Below, one piece after another: positions 57,989-64,000 of a stretch of DNA of 64,000 nucleotides. This DNA is from Trebonia sp963811335. GTDB lineage: Bacteria > Actinomycetota > Actinomycetes > Streptosporangiales > Streptosporangiaceae. The position numbers were made by a program, and so were the translations under genes. The number at the start of each line of letters is the position of its first letter. Position 1 is the first letter of the stretch. The notes beneath the pieces were generated by a model that was not told where the DNA came from, searched no databases, and saw nothing but the letters and a program-made list of their open reading frames with translations. Where the stretch lies: the NCBI GenBank assembly GCA_963811335.1, contig CAWERB010000018.1, positions 186,001 through 250,000 on the forward strand, read 5' to 3'.

Positions 57989-58049
57989 TTTACCGGTAAA
58001 CATCTCACGACCGGTAAAGAAAAGACGTTCCGAACGTCTTTTCTTTACC
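57989..58049. promoter_or_regulatory. nested palindromes with repeated GGTAAA motifs
   Basis: TTTACCGGTAAA (57989-58000) is a perfect 12-bp palindrome. GGTAAAGAAAAGACGTTC (58013-58030) is followed after one base by its exact complement (58032-58049), a 37-bp palindrome. Further TTTACC/GGTAAA copies occur to about 58090. It may be an operator array or a replication/recombination structure. The rest of the 552-bp gap 57850-58401 shows no gene. Confidence 0.6.
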
Positions 58050-58167
58050 TCCGGTGAAAAGTTTACCTGATACGAAAAATTTTCTGGTAATCCTGCTGTC
58101 GCGGGGGCGCATGATAAGCCTGCGCCGTCCCGGCCGGCCGAGCCCGCCCGCCGCCGCCCGGGCAAGC

Positions 58168-58191
58168 GGGACCCCGGCAGACCGGGGTCCC
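58168..58191. terminator. 10-bp GC hairpin
   Basis: GGGACCCCGG (58168-58177) pairs with CCGGGGTCCC (58182-58191) across a 4-nt loop. No gene ends nearby, so its role is unclear. Confidence 0.4.
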
Positions 58192-58401
58192 GGCCGGCCG
58201 GGCCTGCCCGCCAGGGCAGCCGGTCGGCCGGCCAGGATGCGGGCATGGAGTCGCTTGCGCGTGGTCATGGTGCGGTTGCGGGGCTAGGGCCGGGTGTGCC
58301 GTCATCCGCCCGGCTCGGCGGGGTCCGCGGCGGGGGGCGGAATGGCCGCTGCCCTCCGGCTGGTTACGGTAGTAGGAGTGGCCAACCACGAGGGAGTTCC
58401 G

Positions 58402-58780
58402 ATGACTCGCACCGTCAAGATCCCCGACGCCACCCATCCCATCACCATCCGCCCCACCGGCTCCCGGGTGACCGTGCGCGTTGGCGGCGCCGTGGTCGCC
58501 CAGACCGACAGCGCGCTGTCGCTAGCCGAGGCGTCCTACCCGGTGGTCCAGTACATTCCGGTCAGCGACGTCGACCAGGCGCTGCTTGAGCGGACGACCA
58601 GCCAGACCTACTGCCCCTACAAGGGTGACGCCAGCTACTACACGGTCCAGGCGCCGGACGGCAGTACCGAGAAGGACGTCGTTCTGGACCTACGACCACC
58701 CGTACCCGTCGGTCGCCGAGATCGCCGGGCACGTGGCGTTCTACCGGGACCGCGCGGAAATCACCATCGACGCCGCCTAG
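58402..58780 (+). CDS. DUF427 domain protein
   Basis: ATG 58402 follows AGGGAG (58391-58396). With one extra base near 58686 removed it is about 125 residues: HPITIRPTGSRVTVRVGG, YIPVSDVDQALLERTTSQTY, CPYKGDASYYTV and VWTYDHPYPSVAEIAGHVAF, the full DUF427 pattern. The fold is a small beta-barrel; the biochemical role is unknown. It stands alone. Confidence 0.85.
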
Positions 58781-58794
58781 CGCGCCCAGCCGGC

Positions 58795-58895
58795 TCATCC
58801 GGGCAGGTTCAGCTGCCAGGAGACGCCGAACCGGTCGTTGACCCAGCCGAACTTGGCGCTGAAGCCGTAATTCCCCAGTGGTGATCTTCTCGCGG
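58795..58895 (-). pseudogene. C-terminal remnant of a VOC-family (PhnB-like) protein
   Basis: On the minus strand a frame ends NYGFSAKFGWVNDRFGVSWQ followed by LNLPG and TGA (58795-58797), the typical end of PhnB-like VOC proteins. A frame break lies near 58873 (KITTG precedes). Upstream homology stops at about 58895, where low-complexity GGCGCTG/GCGGCGG repeats fill 58896-59022. The rest of the gene is gone. Confidence 0.6.
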
Positions 58896-59025
58896 CGCTG
58901 GGCGCTGGGCGCTGGGCGAGGCGCTGCGGGCGCGAAGCGGGGCGGCGCGGCCGCGGTGCGGCGGGGCGGCGAAGCGGCGGTGCGGCGGGGCGTCGCTGCG
59001 GCGGGGCGCGAGGCGTTCGCTGCGT

Positions 59026-60409
59026 TCAGACGAGCGCGCCGAGCGGGTTCTCCAGCCGCGCGGTGAACGCGGCGAGCCAGCGGGCCGCGAGGGCGCCGTC
59101 GATCGCGCGGTGATCCACCGACAGCGTGCACCGCAGCACCGTCGCGACGGCGAGTGACCCGTCCACGACGACCGGCTGCTGGCGGGCCGCGCCGACCGCC
59201 AGGATCCCCGACTGCGGCGGGTTGATGATCGCGGAGAACTCAGCCGTCCCGTACATGCCCAGGTTGGACACCGTGAAGGTGCCGCCCTCGAGCTCGTGCT
59301 GGCGCAGCTTCCGCTCCCGCGCCCGCGCGGCGAGCGCGGCCGACTCCCTGGCGATGGCCGACAGCCGCATGCTGTCGACCCCGCGCAGCACGGGGGTGAC
59401 CAGGCCGCCCTCGGTCGCGACCGCGATCGATATGTCGACAGATCGATACGCGAGCAGGCCTTCGTCGGTCCAGGTCACGTTCGCCTCAGGCACGTCGCCG
59501 AACGCCGCCGCCACCGCCGCCAGTACGAAGTCGTTGACCGACACCTTGGCCGGCACCGATTCCCCGGCAGCAGCGCTCGTTGACCCGCCCGCGCAGCGCG
59601 AGCAGCTCATCCACCACGCACTCGGCCACCAGGTAGAAGTGCGGGATTCCTCCCTTCGACTCGGTAAGCCGCCGCGCGATCGCCCGCCGCATCGGCGTAT
59701 GCGGGATCAGCGTCGCCCCGGCCGGGCCAGCCGCGGAGCCGTCCCTCGCCTGCGCAGCTCCGGCATCATCCAGAACGGAGCGTGCTCCGCCTCCCCGCCC
59801 CCGCCACCGCGCAGGCGCACGGGAGGGCTGGGCCAAGTGCAGGCCGGGCGGGCGCCTCGGGCGCCGCAAGGAATCGCTCCAGGTCCCGCCGCACGATCCG
59901 CCCGTTCGGCCCCGTCCCCGCCAGCCCCGCCAGGTCGACCCCGCGCTCCCCGGCCAGCTTCCGCACCAGCGGGCTAGCGAATACCCGCCCGCCCCGCCCC
60001 GCAGCGTCGTGCCCGTTCGTCGCGCGGCCGCCGGTGCCGGTGGCGGACCGCCGGCGACGGCGGGCTGTCGGGACCGCGGCCGCACTTGCGTGACGGCCGC
60101 GCCGCACTGCGGACCCGGCCGCGTCAGCCCGTTGGCGCCGAGCGCCGCGTCGATGTCCGCGCCGGTCTCGCCAGCAGCGAGCAGGACGGCAATAGGGGCG
60201 CCGATCTCCGCGGTGTCGCCCTCGCCGAGCAGGAGACGCCCGACGGTGCCGGCCTCCTCGGCCGCGTACTCGACCAGCGCCTTCTCGGTCTCAAGCTCCG
60301 CGATCGGCGTCCCGACGCTCACGCTATCGCCAGGGGAGACGAGCCAGCGAGCGAGCGCCGCCTCGGTAGCGCCGGCCAGGACGCTCGGCATCCGCACGAC
60401 CACCGCCAT
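59026..60409 (-). CDS. dihydrolipoyl acyltransferase (E2) of a 2-oxoacid dehydrogenase complex
   Basis: ATG 60409 overlaps the E1 stop (ATGA), so translation is coupled. The domains are lipoyl (LETEKALVEYAAEE, lipoyl Lys), subunit-binding (FASPLVRKLAGERGVDLAGL) and acyltransferase (FTVSNLGMYGTAEFSAIINP, LSVDHRAIDGALAARW with catalytic His and Asp). Frame breaks near 60005, 59790 and 59585 split it. At about 460 residues it is a normal E2 with a single lipoyl domain. No E3 gene is adjacent. Confidence 0.8.
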
Positions 60410-62649
60410 CAGCCGGTCACCTTACCGAAGCCGTCCCGCACCCGTTCCAGGCCCGCGACGATGTCGTCGGTGGTCGCGATCGCCGCCTGCTCGAGTACCC
60501 GGGAGATTGACGGCGACGACTCGGCCCCGGTCACCCGCTGCACCGGCTGGTCGAGCCAGTCGAAGAAGCGGCGCTGTATCTCGTCGGCGAGCCAGCCGCC
60601 GTAGGAGGTGCCGAGGGTGCCCTGCTCGACGATCAGTACCGCGTTGGTCTTCCGTACCGACGCGCCGACCGTTTCCCAGTCGAGCGAGGCGCGGTCGAGG
60701 AACCGCAGGTCGATGAGTTCCGCGTCGATCCCGCCGCGCTCGATCGCGTCCGCCGCGCGCGCCACCATGGACAGGTAGCTGAGCACGGTGACCTCCGACC
60801 CGGCCCGCCTGACCGCCGCCGTGCCGAACGGGATCTGGTAATCCAGGTCGTCGACCGGGATCTCGCCCTCGGCGGCGTACAGGTCGACGTGCTCAAGCAT
60901 GAGCACCGGGTCGTCCACCGCCAGGGCGGCGTTCATCAGCCCGACGTAGTCGAACGGGGTGGACGCCGCCATGATCCGCCAGCCGGGCGACGTGGCGAAG
61001 ATGCCGGCCGGGTCCATCAGGTGCTGCGACCCGTAGCCGGACCCCATGGCGACCTTGGTCCGCAGCACGAGCGGCACCGGGTTCCTGCCGCCGAACATGT
61101 GCCTGGCCTTGCCGATCTGGTTGAACACCTGGTCGGCGGCGACCCACAGGAAGTCCGGGTACATGAACTCGACGACCGGGCGGAACCGACCGTCGAGCGC
61201 GAGCCCGCCGCCGAGGCCGGCGAACGCGTTCTCGCTGATCGGGGTGCCGAGGATGCGGCCAGGGTACTTCGCGGCCAGGCCCTTGGTCGCGCCGTTGGTG
61301 CCGCCGCCCAGCTTGTGCACGTCCTCGCCGAGTACCACGATGCGCGGGTCGGCGCCCATCCGGCGGTCCATCACGGCCGCCACCGCCTCGATGAACTTCC
61401 CGCGCCTGACCGGCCCGGTGAACGACGAGCGCTCGGCGGTCCGCGCTCCCGCCAGCTCCGACCGGTCGCCGCGGATGCCCACGTCGACGAAGGCCGGGTC
61501 CGGCCACAGTTCCGGGCGGATCCGCCGCGGGCCGGCCTTGGCTCCTTGCGACGGCCCGTGTGACGGGTCCGGCTCGGTGAGCGCGGCGGCGGCCGCGCGC
61601 ATCGCCTCGACGGCCTGGGCGCGCACGGCCGCGACGCCGGCCTCGTCGGTCAGCCCGAGCCTGATCATCTCGCGCGCAACCCGGTCCAGCGGGTCGCGGG
61701 CGCGCCATTGCGCTTCTTCCTCCTTGGTCCGGTAGCCGAACGCGGAGCCCGGGTACGGTCCGTTCTGGTGGAAGAACCGGTAAACGAGCGCCTCCACGAC
61801 GACCGGGCCTTCCCCGGCGCGCAGCCGCGCCGCGGCGCGCTCCATGGCCAGGTGCACCGCGAGTGGGTCCATGCCGTCGACCCGCCAGGCGGTGATGCCG
61901 AAGCCGAGGGCGCGGGCCGACAGCCGGGGCTCGCCGGTGGCCTCCGCGACGGTGGTGGAGACCGCGTAGCCGTTGTTCTCCATGAAGAAGCAGAGCGGCA
62001 GCTTCCAGGCCGACGCCAGGTTCAGCGTCTCGAGCACCGACCCGATGTTGGCCGCCCCGTCACCGAAGTAAGTGACGGTCAGGTCGCTGCCCTCACGGCC
62101 GGCTGAGTTCTTCTGCGCCCAGGAGTTGCCGGCCGCCATCGGCACGCCGCCGCCGACGATGGCGTTGGTGCCGAGCGCGCCGGCCTCCAGCCACTGCAGG
62201 TGCATGGAGCCGCCGCGGCCGCCGCAGTACCCCTGGGCCAGGCCGAGGATCTCCGCGAGGGTGCGCTGCAGCACCTCGGCGACCGCCGGGGTGACCAGGC
62301 CGTCCAAGGTGAGCGAGCCCTTGGTGACGTGGGTGAGCGCTTTGGCGAGGAACTGGTGGTGGCCGCGGTGCGAGCCGTTGACCGCGTCGGTCGAGCGCAG
62401 GCTCGCGATGGAGCCGACGGCGCCGCCCTCCTGGCCGATGGAGGAGTGCGCGGGCCCGTGCACCAGGCCCTCGGCGGCCAGCTCGAGCACCGTCTCCTCG
62501 AAGGCCCTGATGAGGTGCAGCTGGCCGAGGATGGTGGCGAGCAGCGCGGGGTCGGCCGCCTTCCAGTCGGCCGGCGTACTGATGAGCTCCTGCCAGTCCG
62601 CCGCCGGCGCGAGGCGCTTGACGCGTGGAATATTCCCTCCAGGAGGCAC
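60409..62649 (-). CDS. fused alpha-beta E1 of a 2-oxoacid dehydrogenase
   Basis: GTG 62649 gives 746 residues; an internal GGAGGG at 62633-62638 hints that a later start could be used. The alpha half has HSSIGQEGGAVGSIASLRST, GRGGSMHL and the TPP motif TYFGDGAANIGSVLETLNLA...MENNG. The beta half starts at about residue 410 (RRGKFIEAVAAVMDRRMGAD, ENAFAGLGGGLALDG, AYQ-region, LIDLRFLDRASLDWETVGAS). It decarboxylates a 2-oxoacid onto the lipoyl arm of the coupled E2. The substrate (branched-chain oxoacid, acetoin or other) is not resolved by sequence. Confidence 0.87.
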   Translation of the reverse strand: MPPGGNIPRVKRLAPAADWQELISTPADWKAADPALLATILGQLHLIRAFEETVLELAAEGLVHGPAHSSIGQEGGAVGSIASLRSTDAVNGSHRGHHQFLAKALTHVTKGSLTLDGLVTPAVAEVLQRTLAEILGLAQGYCGGRGGSMHLQWLEAGALGTNAIVGGGVPMAAGNSWAQKNSAGREGSDLTVTYFGDGAANIGSVLETLNLASAWKLPLCFFMENNGYAVSTTVAEATGEPRLSARALGFGITAWRVDGMDPLAVHLAMERAAARLRAGEGPVVVEALVYRFFHQNGPYPGSAFGYRTKEEEAQWRARDPLDRVAREMIRLGLTDEAGVAAVRAQAVEAMRAAAAALTEPDPSHGPSQGAKAGPRRIRPELWPDPAFVDVGIRGDRSELAGARTAERSSFTGPVRRGKFIEAVAAVMDRRMGADPRIVVLGEDVHKLGGGTNGATKGLAAKYPGRILGTPISENAFAGLGGGLALDGRFRPVVEFMYPDFLWVAADQVFNQIGKARHMFGGRNPVPLVLRTKVAMGSGYGSQHLMDPAGIFATSPGWRIMAASTPFDYVGLMNAALAVDDPVLMLEHVDLYAAEGEIPVDDLDYQIPFGTAAVRRAGSEVTVLSYLSMVARAADAIERGGIDAELIDLRFLDRASLDWETVGASVRKTNAVLIVEQGTLGTSYGGWLADEIQRRFFDWLDQPVQRVTGAESSPSISRVLEQAAIATTDDIVAGLERVRDGFGKVTG

Positions 62650-62778
62650 GGGGGTGTGGCATTTTCGCGAACCACGCTACCGGGGCAATGCATCCATTTC
62701 AACACTTCTACGCCTCCGTTCTGCAGACTTTTGCCTTTCAAATGGTTAGATTGGATACATTCACGGCGAGGAGGACGC

Positions 62779-63303
62779 ATGGGGATACCGGGCCTGCGCG
62801 GCGGCGACCACGTTGGGTTCACCGTGCCCGACATGGCGCAGGCGCACGAGTTCCTGGTGGACGTGCTCGGCTGCGAGTTCGTGTACGCGCTGCCGGAGAT
62901 GCGCCACGACGACGACTGGATGCGCGAGCACCTGAACGTGGACCCGCGCCGCGTGGTGCGCGAGATCCGGTTCTACCGGTGCGGCTTCGGGCTGAACCTG
63001 GAGGTCTTCGAGTACGAGCCGCACGAGGGGCAGCGGGACGTGCCGCGCAACAGCGACCTCGGCGGGCACCACCTGGCGCTGTACGTCGACGACATGGACG
63101 CGGCGGCCCGGTACCTGGGGAAACGCGGAGTGCGGGTCCTCGCGGGCCCGGTGGCCAGCAGGAACGCCTCGGCGGGGCAGCGCTGGCTGTACTTCATCGC
63201 GCCGTGGGGGATGCAGTTCGAGCTGGTCAGCTACCCGGGCGGCAAGGCGTACGAGAAGGAGAAGCAGGTGCGGCTGTGGCATCCAGGGCACCCGGCGGAG
63301 TGA
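62779..63303 (+). CDS. VOC-family (glyoxalase/extradiol-dioxygenase fold) protein
   Basis: ATG 62779 follows GCGAGGAGG. An intact 174-residue single VOC unit pair with GGDHVGFTVPDMAQAHEFLV (metal His), FGLNLEVFEY (Glu), GGHHLALYVDDMDAA (His) and WGMQFELVSYPGG (Glu), so four plausible metal ligands are kept. It could be an isomerase, lyase or dioxygenase. It is divergent from the E1-E2 operon across 129 bp and followed by a GntR regulator, so the three probably form one catabolic unit. Confidence 0.82.
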   Translation: MGIPGLRGGDHVGFTVPDMAQAHEFLVDVLGCEFVYALPEMRHDDDWMREHLNVDPRRVVREIRFYRCGFGLNLEVFEYEPHEGQRDVPRNSDLGGHHLALYVDDMDAAARYLGKRGVRVLAGPVASRNASAGQRWLYFIAPWGMQFELVSYPGGKAYEKEKQVRLWHPGHPAE

Positions 63304-63346
63304 CCACGCGGCATCACGGCAGTGAGAGCACAGTGACGAGCACGGG

Positions 63347-64000
63347 GTGAACGCAGTGTCGGCCAGCCAGCCGGCCACCGGGCGGTCGCCGGGCGGTGGC
63401 GAGCCACCGGATCGCGGACGCGCTGCGCGCCGCGATACTCGACGGCAGCTACCGGCCGGGGATGAGGATCAGGCAGGAGGACATCGCCGCCCGCTCCGGC
63501 GCGAGCCGCATCCCGGTGCGCGAGGCGCTGCGAATGCTGCAGGCCGAGGGCCTGGTCACCCTGGTCGCCAACTCCGGCGCCTGGGTGGCGCGGCTGACGC
63601 TCGCCGAGTGCGCGGAGCTGTACCAGGTCAGGGAGCGGCTCGAGCCGCTGCTGCTGCGCGCCTCGCTGCCCGGCATCGACGGCGCGGCGGTGATGAGGAT
63701 GGCGGACCTGGCCGCGGCGATGGAACGGGCGGGCGGCGACGTCGACGCCTTCCTGCGCGCCGACCGGGAGTTCCACCTCACCTCCTACGCGGCGGCGCCG
63801 CCCGGCGAGACGGCGCGGATCATCGGCCGGCTGTGGAATACCACCCAGCATTACCGCAGGGAGTTCACCAAGCTCGCCGCGCACAGGGACCGGCTCGGCG
63901 TGACACACCTCGAGCACCGCCTGCTGCTTGACTGCGTCCGCCGCGGTGACGAGGATGACGCCGAGCGCGTGCTCGTCATGCACGTGCGGCGGACCCGCCT
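63347..64000 (+). CDS. GntR-family regulator with FCD domain, cut by window end
   Basis: GTG 63347 is the likely start, with one extra base near 63390; GTG 63396 is in frame without correction. It has a winged helix (HRIADALRAAILDGSYRPGM, RQEDIAARSGASRIPVREAL, MLQAEGLVTLVANSGAWV) and then an FCD ligand domain (YQVRERLEPLLLRASLPGID, FLRADREFHLTSYAAAPPGE, HRLLLDCVRRGDEDDAERVL). The frame is open at base 64000. It probably responds to an organic acid and controls the divergent VOC/E1-E2 genes. Confidence 0.85.

Noticed and set aside
57850..58008. Longer GntR protein starting at 58008
   Set aside because: The extra N-terminus would be repeat-encoded Cys/Leu/Asp-rich sequence unlike any GntR protein; ATG 57849 gives the canonical start.

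Overview
The window comes from a high-G+C filamentous-type actinobacterium. Third codon positions are almost all G or C, GTG and TTG starts are common, and secreted enzymes carry ricin-type CBM13 domains and one Tat leader. The genus cannot be fixed from sequence alone. Many genes are complete only if single-base indels are allowed, roughly 50 over 64 kb and mostly +1 insertions. They hit conserved, otherwise intact proteins, so I read them mainly as assembly or base-calling errors. Such genes are given as one CDS with the break points stated.

Layout. (1) 1-15221: a plus-strand set of seven secreted polysaccharide enzymes (clan GH-A, GH59, GH95, GH10, GH54, GH29 and a beta-helix protein), all ending in ricin-lectin domains, behind a LacI-type operator; a plant cell-wall degradation island. 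(2) 15358-16131: methionine aminopeptidase. (3) 16397-34654: a self-contained lipid/polyketide locus with an acyl-CoA ligase, an acyl-CoA dehydrogenase, a PfaA-like megasynthase (KS-AT-KS-ACP-ACP-psiKR-KR-DH), a very large single-chain acyl-CoA carboxylase and an Sfp-type phosphopantetheinyl transferase. (4) 45495 down to 34672, minus strand: acetoacetyl-CoA synthetase, two proteins resembling the PpsA/PpsB subunits of phenylphosphate synthase (split PEP-synthase parts), an AccB-type biotin carrier, a fused biotin carboxylase-carboxyltransferase, a NagD-like phosphatase and a quinone-reductase-like enzyme.

I propose that region 4 encodes a ketone carboxylation pathway: an enol-phosphate-forming kinase plus a biotin carboxylase would make acetoacetate, which the ligase activates. 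This is the best candidate for an undescribed system in the window.

(5) 45730-54000: amidohydrolase, secreted beta-helix protein, GNAT enzyme, a cluster of DnaA-box-like nonamers, a methyltransferase, an ECF sigma factor divergent from an SDR, and an Lrp regulator divergent from an EamA exporter. (6) 54046-57849: a proposed aminophosphonate catabolic set (GntR, FAD oxidoreductase, PhnX-like hydrolase) split by a degenerate IS200/IS605-type element carrying a broken tnpB. (7) 57850-59025: a structured, repeat-rich intergenic region, a DUF427 gene and a remnant of a VOC gene. (8) 59026-64000: E2 and fused E1 of a 2-oxoacid dehydrogenase, divergent from a VOC-family protein and a FCD-type GntR regulator cut by the window end.

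No rRNA, tRNA or CRISPR array was seen.
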